From the NCBI GenBank assembly GCA_036172665.1, contig CM069870.1, positions 42,304,001 through 42,368,000 of the forward strand: a stretch of DNA of 64,000 bases. Direction: 5' to 3'. Origin of the DNA: Prosopocoilus inquinatus (taxonomy: Eukaryota > Arthropoda > Insecta > Coleoptera > Lucanidae). Positions 36,488 through 51,143 of this stretch are shown in pieces; position 1 is the stretch's first letter, and every line of letters starts with the position of its first letter. A program made the position numbers and the translations under genes. The notes below the pieces were generated by a model. The model ran no database searches, was not told the DNA's origin, and saw only the letters and a list, made by a program, of their open reading frames with translations.

Positions 36488-39400
36488 CGAAAAACAGCAT
36501 GCTAGATAAGTAAGGATCGATTAGATACATCACAGGAACAACGCTAATGCGTATTGTTTCGTCAAGAACTATTTCCAGTTCCTCCTGTGTCCGAAAATTT
36601 CGTATCTCTCATCAGGGATACTTTAGTCCATATAGACGTCAAATAACATGATAGATAAGTAAGGATCGATTAGATACAGCACAGGAACAACGCTAATGCG
36701 TGTTGTTTCGTCTAAAACTATTTCTAGCTTCAGCTGCGTCCGAGAACTTCGTATCTCACATCAAAGATACTGGAGTCTATCGAAACGCCAAATAACATGA
36801 TAGATATGTAGGGATCGATTAGATATATCACAGGAACAACGCTAATGCGTGTTGTTTTGTTTAAAACTATTTCCAGCTCCTGCTGCGTCCAAGAACATCG
36901 TATCTCACATCGGAGTTACTAGAGTCCATAGAAACGTCAAATAACATGATAGATAAGTAAGGATCGATTAGATAGAGCACAGGAACAACGCTTATGCGTG
37001 TTGTTTCGTTTAAAACTATTTCCAGCTCCTGCTGCGTCCAAAAACTTCTTATCTCACATCAAAGTTACTAGAGTCTATCGAAACGTCAAATAAGATGATA
37101 GATAAGTAAGGATCGATTAGATACATCACAGGAACAACGCTAATACGTGTTGTTTCGTTCAAAACTATTTCCAGCTTCTGCTGCGTCCGAAAACTTCGTA
37201 TCTCACTTCAGAGTTTCTGGAGCCTATCCAAACGTCAAATAACGTGATAGATGAGTAAGGATCGATTAGATACATCACAGGAACAACGCTAATACGTGTT
37301 TCGTTTAAAACTATTTCCAGCTTCTGCTGCGTCCGAAAACGTCGTATCTCACATCAGAGTAACTAGAGTCCATCGAAACGCCAAATAACATGATAGATGA
37401 GTAAGGATCGATTAGATACATCACAGGAACAACGCTAATACGTGTTGTTTCGTTTAAAACTATTTCCAGCTTCTGCTGCGTCCGAAAACGTCGTATCTCA
37501 CATCAGAGTAACTAGAGTCCATCGAAACGCCAAATAACATGATAGATGAGTAAGGATCGATTAGATACATCACAGGAACAACGCTAATGCGTATTGTTTC
37601 GTCAAGAACTATTTCCAGTTCCTCCTGTGGCTGAGTCCATCCAAACGTCAAATAACATGATAGATAAGTAAGGATCGATTAGATACAGCACAGGAACAAC
37701 GCTAATGCGTGTTGTTTCGTTTAAAACTATTTCCAGCTTCTGCTGCGTCCGAGAACTTCGTATCTCACATCAAAGTTACTGGAGTCCATCGAAACGCCAA
37801 ATAACATGATAGATGAATAAGGATCAATTAGATACATCACAGGAACAACGCTAATACGTGTTGTTTCGTTCAACACTATTTCCAGCTTCTGCTGCGTCCG
37901 AAAACTTTGTATCTCACATCAGAGTTACTAGAGTCCATCGAACGTCAAATAGCATGATAGATAAGTAAGGATCGATTAGATACATCACAGGAGCAACGCT
38001 AATAAGTGTTGTTTCGTTTAAAACTATTTCCAGCTTCTGCTGCGTCCGAAAACGTCGTATCTCACATCAGAGTTACTGGAGTCCATCGAAACGTCAAATA
38101 ACATGTTAGATAAGTAGGGATCGATTAGATATATCACAGGAACAACGCTAATGCGCGTTGTTTTGTTTAAAACTATTTCCAGCTCCTGCTGCGTCCAAAA
38201 ACTTCTTATCTCACATCAGAGTTACTAGAGTTCATCGAAACGTCAAATAACATGATAGATAAGTAAGGATCGATTAGATACAGCACAGGAAGAACGCTAA
38301 TGCGTGTTGTTTCGTTTAAAACTATTTCCCGCTTAAGCTGCGTCCGAGAACTTCGTATCTCACATCAAAGTTACTGGAGTCCATCGAAACGCCAAATAAC
38401 ATGACAGATGAATAAGGATCAATTAGATACATCACAGGAACAACGCTAATACGTGTTGTTTCGTTCAAAACTATTTCCAGCTTCTGCTGCGTCCGAAAAC
38501 TTTGTATCTCACATCAGACTTACTGGAGTCCATCCAAACGTCAAATAACATGTTAGATAAGTAAGGATCGATTAGATACATCACAGGAACAACGCTAATA
38601 CGTGTTGCTTCGTTCAAAACTATTTCCAGCTTCTGCTGCGTCCGAGAACTTCGTATCTTACATCAGAGTTACTAGAGTCCATCTAAACGTCAAATAGCAT
38701 GCTAGATAAGTAAGGATGGATTAGATACATCACAGGAACAACGCTAATGCGTGTTGTTTCATTTAAAACTATTTCCAGCTTCTGCTGCGTCCGAGAACTT
38801 CGCATCTCACATCAGAGTTACTAGAGTCCATCGAAACGAAAAACAGCATGCTAGATAAGTAAGGATCGATTAGATACATCACAGGAACAACGCTAATGCG
38901 TGTTGTTTCATTTAAAACTATTTCCAGCTCCTCCTGTGTCCGAAAACCTCGTATCTCACATCAGGGATACTGGAGTCCATCCAAACGTCAAATAACATGA
39001 TAGATAAGTAAGGATCGATTAGATAAATCACAGGAACAACGCTAATGCCTGTTGTTTCATTTAAAACTATTTCCAGCTTCTGCTGCGTCCGAGAACATCG
39101 TATCTCACATCAGAGTTACTAGAGTCCATCGAAACGCCAAGTAGCTTGCTAGATAAGTAAGGATCGATTGGATACATCACAGAAACAACGCTAATACGTG
39201 TTGTTTCGTTCTAAACTATTTTCAGCTTCTGCTGCGTCCGAAAATTTCGTACCTCACATCAGGGATACTGGAGTCCATCCAAACGTCAAATAACATGATA
39301 GTTAAGTAAGGATCGATTAGATATATCACAGGAACAACGCTAATGCGCGTTGTTTTGTTTAAAACTATTTCCAGCTCCTGCTGCGTCCAAAAACTTCTTA

Positions 39401-40326
39401 TCTCACATCAGAGTTACTAGAGTCCATCGAAACGTCAAATAACATGATAGATAAGTAAGGATCGATTAGATACAGCACAGGAACAACGCTAATGCGTGTT
39501 GTTTCGTTTAAAACTATTTCCAGCTTAAGCTGCGTCCGAGAACTTCGTATCTCACATCAGAGTAACTAGAGTCCATCGAAACGCCAAACAACATGATAGA
39601 TGAGTAAGGATCGATTAGATACATCACAGGAACAACGCTAATTCGTATTGTTTCGTTTAAAACTATTTCCAGCTCCTCCTGTGTCCGAAAACTTCGTATC
39701 TCACATCAGGGATACTGGAGTCCATCCAAACGTCAAATAACATGATAGTTAAGTAAGGATCGATTAGATATATCACAGCAACAACGCTAATGCGCGTTGT
39801 TTTGTTTAAAACTATTTCCAGCTCCTGCTGCGTCCAAAAACTTCTTATCTCACATCAGAGTTACTAGAGTCCATCGAAACGTCAAATAACATGATAGATA
39901 AGTAAGGATCGATTAGATACAGCACAGGAACAACGCTAATGCGTGTTGTTTCGTTTAAAACTATTTCCAGCTTAAGCTGCGTCCGAGAACTTCGTATCTC
40001 ACATCAAAGTTACTGGAGTCCATCGAAACGCCAAATAACATGACAGATGAATAAGGATCAATTAGATACATCACAGGAACAACGCTAATACGTGTTGTTT
40101 CGTTCAAAACTATTTCCAGCTTCTGCTGCGTCCGAAAACTTTGTATCTCACATCAGACTTACTGGAGTCCATCCAAATGTCAAATAACATGTTAGATAAG
40201 TAAGGATCGATTAGATACATCACAGGAACAACGCTAATACGTGTTGCTTCGTTCAAAACTATTTCCAGCTTCTGCTGCGTCCGAGAACTTCGCATCTCAC
40301 ATCAGAGTTACTAGAGTCCATCGAAA
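36488..40326. repeat. HOR unit C, copy 3 (3839 bp)
   Basis: Follows copy 2 at offset 4675 and copy 1 at offset 8514, without the 836-bp extra segment. The 118-bp deleted monomer lies at 37573. Private changes include CATATAGACGTC near 36632, AATAAGTGTTG near 38002 and TAGCTTGCTAG near 39142. AGGAAGAACGC near 38288 and GTTCATCG near 38230 are shared with copy 2 but not copy 1, so copies 2 and 3 are closest relatives. Confidence 0.87.
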
Positions 40327-42930
40327 CGAAAAACAGCATGCTAGATAAGTAAGGATCGATTAGATACATCACAGGAACAACGCTAATGCGTATTGTTTCG
40401 TCAAGAACTATTTCCAGTTCCTCCTGTGTCCGAAAATTTCGTATCTCTCATCAGGGATACTTTAGTCCATATAAACGTCAAATAACATGATAGATAAGTA
40501 AGGATCGATTAGATACAGCACAGGAACAACGCTAATGCGTGTTGTTTCGTTTAAAACTATTTCTAGCTTCAGCTGCGTCCGAGAACTTCGTATCTCACAT
40601 CAAAGATACTGGAGTCTATCGAAACGCCAAATAACATGATAGATATGTAGGGATCGATTAGATATATCACAGGAACAACGCTAATGCGTGTTGTTTTGTT
40701 TAAAACTATTTCCAGCTCCTGCTGCGTCCAAGAACATCGTATCTCACATCAGAGTTACTAGAGTCCATAGAAACGTCAAATAACATGATAGATAAGTAAG
40801 GATCGATTAGATAGAGCACAGGAACAACGCTTATGCGTGTTGTTTCGTTTAAAACTATTTCCAGCTCCTGCTGCGTCCAAAAACTTCTTATCTCACATCA
40901 AAGTTACTAGAGTCTATCGAAACGTCAAATAAGATGATAGATAAGTAAGGATCGATTAGATACATCACAGGAACAACGCTAATACGTGTTGTTTCGTTCA
41001 AAACTATTTCCAGCTTCTGCTGCGTCCGAAAACTTCGTATCTCACTTCAGAGTTTCTGGAGCCTATCCAAACGTCAAATAACGTGATAGATGAGTAAGGA
41101 TCGATTAGATACATCACAGGAACAACGCTAATACGTGTTTCGTTTAAAACTATTTCCAGCTTCTGCTGCGTCCGAAAACGTCGTATCTCACATCAGAGTA
41201 ACTAGAGTCCATCGAAACGCCAAATAACATGATAGATGAGTAAGGATCGATTAGATACATCACAGGAACAACGCTAATACGTGTTGTTTCGTTTAAAACT
41301 ATTTCCAGCTTCTGCTGCGTCCGAAAACGTCGTATCTCACATCAGAGTAACTAGAGTCCATCGAAACGCCAAATAACATGATAGATGAGTAAGGATCGAT
41401 TAGATACATCACAGGAACAACGCTAATGCGTATTGTTTCGTCAAGAACTATTTCCAGTTCCTCCTGTGGCTGAGTCCATCCAAACGTCAAATAACATGAT
41501 AGATAAGTAAGGATCGATTAGATACAGCACAGGAACAACGCTAATGCGTGTTGTTTCGTTTAAAACTATTTCCAGCTTCTGCTGCGTCCGAGAACTTCGT
41601 ATCTCACATCAAAGTTACTGGAGTCCATCGAAACGCCAAATAACATGATAGATGAATAAGGATCAATTAGATACATCACAGGAACAACGCTAATACGTGT
41701 TGTTTCGTTCAACACTATTTCCAGCTTCTGCTGCGTCCGAAAACTTTGTATCTCACATCAGAGTTACTAGAGTCCATCGAACGTCAAATAGCATGATAGA
41801 TAAGTAAGGATCGATTAGATACATCACAGGAGCAACGCTAATACGTGTTGTTTCGTTTAAAACTATTTCCAGCTTCTGCTGCGTCCGAAAACGTCGTATC
41901 TCACATCAGAGTTACTGGAGTCCATCGAAACGTCAAATAACATGTTAGATAAGTAGGGATCGATTAGATATATCACAGGAACAACGCTAATGCGCGTTGT
42001 TTTGTTTAAAACTATTTCCAGCTCCTGCTGCGTCCAAAAACTTCTTATCTCACATCAGAGTTACTAGAGTCCATCGAAACGTCAAATAACATGATAGATA
42101 AGTAAGGATCGATTAGATACAGCACAGGAACAACGCTAATGCGTGTTGTTTCGTTTAAAACTATTTCCAGCTTAAGCTGCGTCCGAGAATTTCGTATCTC
42201 ACATCAAAGTTACTGGAGTCCATCGAAACGCCAAATAACATGACAGATGAATAAGGATCAATTAGATACATCACAGGAACAACGCTAATACGTGTTGTTT
42301 CGTTCAAAACTATTTCCAGCTTCTGCTGCGTCCGAAAACATTGTATCTCACATCAGACTTACTGGAGTCCATCCAAACGTCAAATAACATGTTAGATAAG
42401 TAAGGATCGATTAGATACATCACAGGAACAACGCTAATGCGTGTTGTTTCATTTAAAACTATTTCCAGCTTCTGCTGCGTCCGAGAACTTCGCATCTCAC
42501 ATCAGAGTTACTAGAGTCCATCGAAACGAAAAACAGCATGCTAGATAAGTAAGGATCGATTAGATACATCACAGGAACAACGCTAATGCGTGTTGTTTCA
42601 TTTAAAACTATTTCCAGCTCCTCCTGTGTCCGAAAACATCGTATCTCACATCAGGGATACTGGAGTCCATCCAAACGTCAAATAACATGATAGATAAGTA
42701 AGGATCGATTAGATAAATCACAGGAACAACGCTAATGCCTGTTGTTTCATTTAAAACTATTTCCAGCTTCTGCTGCGTCCGAGAACATCGTATCTCACAT
42801 CAGAGTTACTAGAGTCCATCGAAACGCCAAGTAGCATGCTAGATAAGTAAGGATCGATTGGATACATCACAGAAACAACGCTAATACGTGTTGTTTCGTT
42901 CTAAACTATTTTCAGCTTCTGCTGCGTCCG
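40327..42930. repeat. HOR unit C, copy 4, truncated
   Basis: Follows copy 3 at offset 3839 to about 42420, then at offset 3690 because one 149-bp monomer (the GTTGCTTCG, ATCTTACATC type) is absent. It diverges at about 42931, where AAAACTTCGTATCTC replaces AAAATTTCGTACCTC. The 118-bp monomer is at 41412. A private CGAGAATTTCG occurs near 42185. Confidence 0.82.
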
Positions 42931-44977
42931 AAAACTTCGTATCTCACATCAGAGTTACTGGTGTCCATCCAAACGTCAAATAACATGATAGATAAGTAAG
43001 GATCGATTAGATACAGCACAGGAACAACGCTAATGCGTGTTGTTTCGTTTAAAACTATTTCCAGCTTCTGCTGCGTCCGAAAATTTCGTACCTCACATCT
43101 GAGTTACTGGAGTCCATCGAAACGTCAAATAACATAGTAGATAAGTAAGGATCGATTAGATACATCACAGGAACAACGCTAATGCGTATTGTTTCATTTA
43201 AAACTATTTCCAGCTTCTGCTGCGTCCGAGAACATCGTATCTCACATCAGAGTAACTAGAGTCCATCGAAACGCCAAACAACATGATAGATGAGTAAGGA
43301 TCGATTAGATACATCACAGGAACAACGCTAATTCGTATTGTTTCGTTTAAAACTATTTCCAGCTCCTCCTGTGTCCGAAAACTTCGTATCTCACATCAGG
43401 GATACTGGAGTCCATCCAAACGTCAAATAACATGATAGTTAAGTAAGGATCGATTAGATATATCACAGGAACAACGCTAATGCGCGTTGTTTTGTTTAAA
43501 ACTATTTCCAGCTCCTGCTGCGTCCAAAAACTTCTTATCTCACATCAGAGTTACTAGAGTCCATCGAAACGTCAAATAACATGATAGATAAGTAAGGATC
43601 GATTAGATACAGCACAGGAACAACGCTAATGCGTGTTGTTTCGTTTAAAACTATTTCCAGCTTAAGCTGCGACCGAGAACTTCGTATCTCACATCAAAGT
43701 TACTGGAGTCCATCGAAACGCCAAATAACATGACAGATGAATAAGGATCAATTAGATACATCACAGGAACAACGCTAATACGTGTTGTTTCGTTCAAAAC
43801 TATTTCCAGCTTCTGCTGCGTCCGAAAACTTTGTATCTCACATCAGACTTACTGGAGTCCATCCAAACGTCAAATAACATGTTAGATAAGTAAGGATCGA
43901 TTAGATACATCACAGGAACAACGCTAATACGTGTTGCTTCGTTCAAAACTATTTCCAGATTCTGCTGCGTCCGAGAACTTCGTATCTTACATCAGAGTTA
44001 CTAGAGTCCATCTAAACGTCAAATAGCATGCTAGATAAGTAAGGATGGATTAGATACATCACAGGAACAACGCTAATACGTGTTGTTTCGTTTAAAACAA
44101 TTTCCAGCTTCAGCTGCGTCCGAGAATTTCGTATCTCACATCAAAGTTACTGGAGTTCATCGAAACGCCAAATAACATGATAGATAAGTAGAGATCGATT
44201 AGATACATCACAGGAACAACGTTAATGCGTGTTGTTTTGTTTAAAACTATTTCCAGCTCCTGCTGCGTCCAGAAACATCGTATCTCACATCAGAGTTACT
44301 AGAGTCCATCGAAACGTCAAATAACATGATAGATAAGTCCATCCAAACGTCAAATAACATGATAGATAAGTAAGGATCGATTAGATAGAGCACAGGAATA
44401 ACGCTAATGCGTGTTGTTTCGTTTAAAACTATTTCCAGCTTCAGCTGCGTCCGAGAACTTCGTATCTCACATCAAAGTTACTGGAGTACATCGAAACGCC
44501 AAATAACATGTTAGATAAGTAGGGATCGATTAGATATATCACAGGAACAACGCTAATGCGCGTTGTTTTGTTTAAAACTATTTCCAGCTACTGCTGCGTC
44601 CGAAAACTATGTATCTCACATCAGAGTTACTAGAGTCCATCGAAACGTCAAATAACATAGTAGATAAGTAAGGATCGATTAGATACATCACAGGAACAAC
44701 GCTAATGCGTGTTGTTTCATTTAAAACTATTTCCAGCTTCTGCTGCGTCCGAGAACATCGTATCTCACATCAGAGTAACTAGAGTCCATCGAAACGCCAA
44801 ACAACATGATAGATGAGTAAGGATCGATTAGATACATCACAGGAACAACGCTAATTCGTATTGTTTCGTTTAAAACTATTTCCAGCTCCTCCTGTGTCCG
44901 AAAACTTCGTATCTCACATCAGGGATACTGGAGTCCATCCAAACGTCAAATAACATGATAGTTAAGTAAGGATCGAT
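42931..44977. repeat. Mosaic satellite segment joining middle and right regions
   Basis: From 42931 the monomers match the series seen near 21850-22200 and 27630-27970 (TTTCGTACCTCACATCTGAG variant), then unit-D/C-like monomers to about 44060. Near 44090 the type changes to TTTAAAACAATTTCC with CTTCAGCTGC, and the 33-bp marker reappears at 44338 after being absent for 29 kb. Private variants include GCTGCGACCGAG near 43667 and CCAGCTACTGCTG near 44585. No non-satellite DNA is present. Confidence 0.8.
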
Positions 44978-47798
44978 TAGATATATCACAGGAACAACGC
45001 TAATGCGCGTTGTTTTGTTTAAAACTATTTCCAGCTCCTGCTGCGTCCAAAAACTTCTTATCTCACATCAGAGTTACTAGAGTCCATCGAAACGTCAAAT
45101 AACATGATAGATAAGTAAGGATCGATTAGATACAGCACAGGAACAACGCTAATGCGTGTTGTTTCGTTTAAAACTATTTCCAGCTTAAGCTGCGTCCGAG
45201 AACTTCGTATCTCACATCAAAGTTACTGGAGTCCATCGAAACGCCAAATAACATGACAGATGAATAAGGATCAATTGGATACATCACAGGAACAACGCTA
45301 ATACGTGTTGTTTCGTTCAAAACTATTTCCAGCTTCTGCTGCGTCCGAAAACTTTGTATCTCACATCAGACTTACTGGAGTCCATCCAAATGTCAAATAA
45401 CATGTTAGATAAGTAAGGATCGATTAGATACATCACAGGAACAACGCTAATACGTGTTGCTTCGTTCAAAACTATTTCCAGCTTCTGCTGCGTCCGAGAA
45501 CTTCGTATCTTACATCAGAGTTACTAGAGTCCATCGAAACGCCAAATAACATGATAGATAAGTAGGGATCGATTAGATACATCACAGGAACAACGCTAAT
45601 GCCTGTTGTTTCATTTAAAACTATTTCCAGCTTCTGCTGCGTCCGAGAACCTCGCATCTCACATCAGAGTTACTAGAGTCCATCGAAACGCCAAATAACA
45701 TGATAGATAAGTAAGGATGGATTAGATACAGCACAGGAACAACGCTAATGCGTGTTGTTTCGTTTAAAACTATTTCCAGCTTCTGCTGCGCCCGAGAACA
45801 TCGTATCTCACATCAGAGTAACTAGAGTCCATCGAAACGCCAAATAACATGATAGATGAGTAAGGATCGATTAGATACATCACAGAAACAACGCTAATAA
45901 GTGTTGTTTCGTTCAAAACTATTTTCAGCTTCTGCTGCGTCCGAGAACATCGTATCTCACATCAGAGTAACTAGAGTCCATCGAAACGCCAAATAACATG
46001 ATAGATGAGTAAGGATCGATTAGATACAGCACAGGAACAACGCTAATGCGTGTTGTTTCGTTTAAAACTATTTCCAGCTTCTGCTGCGTCCGAAAATTTC
46101 GTACCTCACATCTGAGTTACTGGAGTCCATCGAAACGTCAAATAACATAGTAGATAAGTAAGGATCGATTAGATACATCACAGGAACAACGCTAATGCGT
46201 GTTGTTTCATTTAAAACTATTTCCAGCTTCTGCTGCGTCCGAGAACATCGTATCTCACATCAGAGTAACTAGAGTCCATCGAAACGCCAAATAACATGAT
46301 AGATAAGTAGAGATCGATTAGATACATCACAGGAAGAACACTAATGCGTGCTGTTTCTTTTAAAACTATTTCCAGCTTCTGCTGCGTTCGAAAATTTCGT
46401 ATCTCACATCAGGGATACTGGAGTCCATCCAAACGTCAAATAACATGATAGATAAGTAAGGATCGATTGGATGCAGCACAGGAACAACGCTAATGCCTGT
46501 TGTTTCGTTTAAAACAATTTCCAGCTTCAGCTGCGTCCGAGAACTTCGTATCTCACATCAAAGTTACTGGAGTTCATCCAAAAAGCCAAATAACATGATA
46601 GATGAGTAAGGATCGATTAGATACATCACAGGAACAACGCTAATGCGTATTGTTTCGTTTAAAACTATTTCCAGCTCCTCCTGTGTCCGAAAACTTCGTA
46701 TCTCACATCAGGGCTACTGGAGTCCATCCGAACGTCAAATAACATGATAGATAAGTAAGGATCGATTAGATGCAGCACAAGAACAACGCTAATGCCTGTT
46801 GTTTCGTTTAAAACAATTTCCAGCTTCAGCTGCGTCCGAGAACTTCGTATCTCACATCAAAGTTACTGGAGTCCATCGAAACGCCAAATAACATGACAGA
46901 TAAGTAGAGATCGATTAGATACATCACAGGAAGAACACTAATGCGTGTTGTTTCTTTTAAAACTATTTCCAGCTTCTGCTGCGTCCGAAAATTTCGTATC
47001 TCACATCATAGTTACTAGTGTCCATCCAAACGTCAAATAACATGATAGATAAGTATGGATCGATTAGATACAGCACAGGAACAACGCTAATGCGTGTTGT
47101 TTCGTTTAAAACTATTTCCAGCTTCAGCTGCGTCCGAGAACTTCGTATCTCACATCAAAGTTACTGGAGTTCATCGAAACGCCAAATAACATGATAGATA
47201 AGTAGGGATCGATTAGATATATCACAGGAACAACGCTAATGCGTGTTGCTTCGTTTAAAACTATTTCTAGCTTCTGCTGCGTCCGAAAACTATGTATCTC
47301 ACATCAGAGTTACTAGAGTCCATCGAAACGTCAAATAACATGATAGATAAGTAAGGATCGATTAGATACAGCACAGGAACAACGCTAATGCGTGTTGTTT
47401 CGTTTAAAACTATTTCTAGCTTCAGCTGCGTCCGAGAACTTCGTATCTCACATCAAAGTTACTGGAGTCTATCGAAACGCCAAATAACATGATAGATAAG
47501 TAGGGATCGATTAGATATATGACAGAAACAACGCTAATGCGTGTTGTTTTGTTTAAAACTATTTCCAGCTCCTGCTGCGTCCAAAAACATCGTATCTCAC
47601 ATCAGAGTTACTAGAGTCCATCGAAACGTCAAATAACATGATAGATAAGTCCATCCAAACGACAAATAACATGATAGATAAGTAAGGATCGATTAGATAG
47701 AGCACAGGAACAACGCTAATGCGTGTTGTTTCGTTTAAAACTATTTCCAGCTTCAGCTGCGTCCGAGAACTTCGTATCTCACATCAAAGTTACTGGAG
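44978..47798. repeat. HOR unit R2865, copy 1
   Basis: This segment recurs at 47843-50663 with offset 2865 (19 monomers plus 33 bp plus one). Shared rare variants: GCGCCCGAGAAC near 45788 and 48653, GTTCATCCAAAAAGCC near 46572 and 49437 (one extra base), AGGAAGAACACTAATG near 46333, and ATATGACAGAAACAACG near 47518 and 50383 (one base lost). The 33-bp marker is at 47650, here with a private ACGACAAATAAC. Seen differences: CAATTGGATAC near 45274 against CAATTAGATAC, and GGGCTACTGG near 46712 against GGGTTACTGG. Confidence 0.88.
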
Positions 47799-47842
47799 TA
47801 CATCGAAACGCCAAATAACATGTTAGATAAGTAGGGATCGAT

Positions 47843-50514
47843 TAGATATATCACAGGAACAACGCTAATGCGCGTTGTTTTGTTTAAAACTATTTCCAGC
47901 TCCTGCTGCGTCCAAAAACTTCTTATCTCACATCAGAGTTACTAGAGTCCATCGAAACGTCAAATAACATGATAGATAAGTAAGGATCGATTAGATACAG
48001 CACAGGAACAACGCTAATGCGTGTTGTTTCGTTTAAAACTATTTCCAGCTTAAGCTGCGTCCGAGAACTTCGTATCTCACATCAAAGTTACTGGAGTCCA
48101 TCGAAACGCCAAATAACATGACAGATGAATAAGGATCAATTAGATACATCACAGGAACAACGCTAATACGTGTTGTTTCGTTCAAAACTATTTCCAGCTT
48201 CTGCTGCGTCCGAAAACTTTGTATCTCACATCAGACTTACTGGAGTCCATCCAAATGTCAAATAACATGTTAGATAAGTAAGGATCGATTAGATACATCA
48301 CAGGAACAACGCTAATACGTGTTGCTTCGTTCAAAACTATTTCCAGCTTCTGCTGCGTCCGAGAACTTCGTATCTTACATCAGAGTTACTAGAGTCCATC
48401 GAAACGCCAAATAACATGATAGATAAGTAGGGATCGATTAGATACATCACAGGAACAACGCTAATGCCTGTTGTTTCATTTAAAACTATTTCCAGCTTCT
48501 GCTGCGTCCGAGAACCTCGCATCTCACATCAGAGTTACTAGAGTCCATCGAAACGCCAAATAACATGATAGATAAGTAAGGATGGATTAGATACAGCACA
48601 GGAACAACGCTAATGCGTGTTGTTTCGTTTAAAACTATTTCCAGCTTCTGCTGCGCCCGAGAACATCGTATCTCACATCAGAGTAACTAGAGTCCATCGA
48701 AACGCCAAATAACATGATAGATGAGTAAGGATCGATTAGATACATCACAGAAACAACGCTAATAAGTGTTGTTTCGTTCAAAACTATTTTCAGCTTCTGC
48801 TGCGTCCGAGAACATCGTATCTCACATCAGAGTAACTAGAGTCCATCGAAACGCCAAATAACATGATAGATGAGTAAGGATCGATTAGATACAGCACAGG
48901 AACAACGCTAATGCGTGTTGTTTCGTTTAAAACTATTTCCAGCTTCTGCTGCGTCCGAAAATTTCGTACCTCACATCTGAGTTACTGGAGTCCATCGAAA
49001 CGTCAAATAACATAGTAGATAAGTAAGGATCGATTAGATACATCACAGGAACAACGCTAATGCGTGTTGTTTCATTTAAAACTATTTCCAGCTTCTGCTG
49101 CGTCCGAGAACATCGTATCTCACATCAGAGTAACTAGAGTCCATCGAAACGCCAAATAACATGATAGATAAGTAGAGATCGATTAGATACATCACAGGAA
49201 GAACACTAATGCGTGCTGTTTCTTTTAAAACTATTTCCAGCTTCTGCTGCGTTCGAAAATTTCGTATCTCACATCAGGGATACTGGAGTCCATCCAAACG
49301 TCAAATAACATGATAGATAAGTAAGGATCGATTGGATGCAGCACAGGAACAACGCTAATGCCTGTTGTTTCGTTTAAAACAATTTCCAGCTTCAGCTGCG
49401 TCCGAGAACTTCGTATCTCACATCAAAGTTACTGGAGTTCATCCAAAAAGCCAAATAACATGATAGATGAGTAAGGATCGATTAGATACATCACAGGAAC
49501 AACGCTAATGCGTATTGTTTCGTTTAAAACTATTTCCAGCTCCTCCTGTGTCCGAAAACTTCGTATCTCACATCAGGGTTACTGGAGTCCATCCGAACGT
49601 CAAATAACATGATAGATAAGTAAGGATCGATTAGATGCAGCACAAGAACAACGCTAATGCCTGTTGTTTCGTTTAAAACAATTTCCAGCTTCAGCTGCGT
49701 CCGAGAACTTCGTATCTCACATCAAAGTTACTGGAGTCCATCGAAACGCCAAATAACATGACAGATAAGTAGAGATCGATTAGATACATCACAGGAAGAA
49801 CACTAATGCGTGTTGTTTCTTTTAAAACTATTTCCAGCTTCTGCTGCGTCCGAAAATTTCGTATCTCACATCATAGTTACTAGTGTCCATCCAAACGTCA
49901 AATAACATGATAGATAAGTATGGATCGATTAGATACAGCACAGGAACAACGCTAATGCGTGTTGTTTCGTTTAAAACTATTTCCAGCTTCAGCTGCGTCC
50001 GAGAACTTCGTATCTCACATCAAAGTTACTGGAGTTCATCGAAACGCCAAATAACATGATAGATAAGTAGGGATCGATTAGATATATCACAGGAACAACG
50101 CTAATGCGTGTTGCTTCGTTTAAAACTATTTCTAGCTTCTGCTGCGTCCGAAAACTATGTATCTCACATCAGAGTTACTAGAGTCCATCGAAACGTCAAA
50201 TAACATGATAGATAAGTAAGGATCGATTAGATACAGCACAGGAACAACGCTAATGCGTGTTGTTTCGTTTAAAACTATTTCTAGCTTCAGCTGCGTCCGA
50301 GAACTTCGTATCTCACATCAAAGTTACTGGAGTCTATCGAAACGCCAAATAACATGATAGATAAGTAGGGATCGATTAGATATATGACAGAAACAACGCT
50401 AATGCGTGTTGTTTTGTTTAAAACTATTTCCAGCTCCTGCTGCGTCCAAAAACATCGTATCTCACATCAGAGTTACTAGAGTCCATCGAAACGTCAAATA
50501 ACATGATAGATAAG
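47843..50514. repeat. HOR unit R2865, copy 2
   Basis: Second copy of the 2865-bp unit, ending at the 33-bp marker at 50515; similarity to copy 1 continues to about 50663, where GAGTTCATCG faces GAGTACATCG. The short gap 47799-47842 is also ordinary monomer sequence. Very few substitutions separate the two copies over 2.8 kb. Confidence 0.87.
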
Positions 50515-51143
50515 TCCATCCAAACGTCAAATAACATGATAGATAAGTAAGGATCGATTAGATAGAGCACAGGAACAACGCTAATGCGTGTTGTTTCGTT
50601 TAAAACTATTTCCAGCTTCAGCTGCGTCCGAGAACTTCGTATCTCACATCAAAGTTACTGGAGTTCATCGAAACGCCAAATAACATGATAGATAAGTAGG
50701 GATCGATTAGATATATCACAGGAACAACGCTAATGCGTGTTGCTTCGTTTAAAACTATTTCTAGCTTCTGCTGCGTCCGAAAACTATGTATCTCACATCA
50801 GAGTTACTAGAGTCCATCGAAACGTCAAATAACATGATAGATAAGTAAGGATCGATTAGATACAGCACAGGAACAACGCTAATGCGTGTTGTTTCGTTTA
50901 AAACTATTTCTAGCTTCAGCTGCGTCCGAGAACTTCGTATCTCACATCAAAGTTACTGGAGTCTATCGAAACGCCAAATAACATGATAGATAAGTAGGGA
51001 TCGATTAGATATATGACAGAAACAACGCTAATGCGTGTTGTTTTGTTTAAAACTATTTCCAGCTCCTGCTGCGTCCAAAAACATCGTATCTCACATCAGA
51101 GTTACTAGAGTCCATCGAAACGTCAAATAACATGATAGATAAG
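50515..51143. repeat. 629-bp HOR unit (4 monomers plus 33 bp)
   Basis: The 33-bp markers at 50515 and 51144 are 629 bp apart, exactly four monomers plus 33 bp. The contents repeat the immediately preceding part of the 2865-bp unit (GTTGCTTCGTTTAAAAC with TTTCTAGC, then ATATGACAGAAAC). This looks like a local unequal exchange that duplicated four monomers. Confidence 0.83.
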
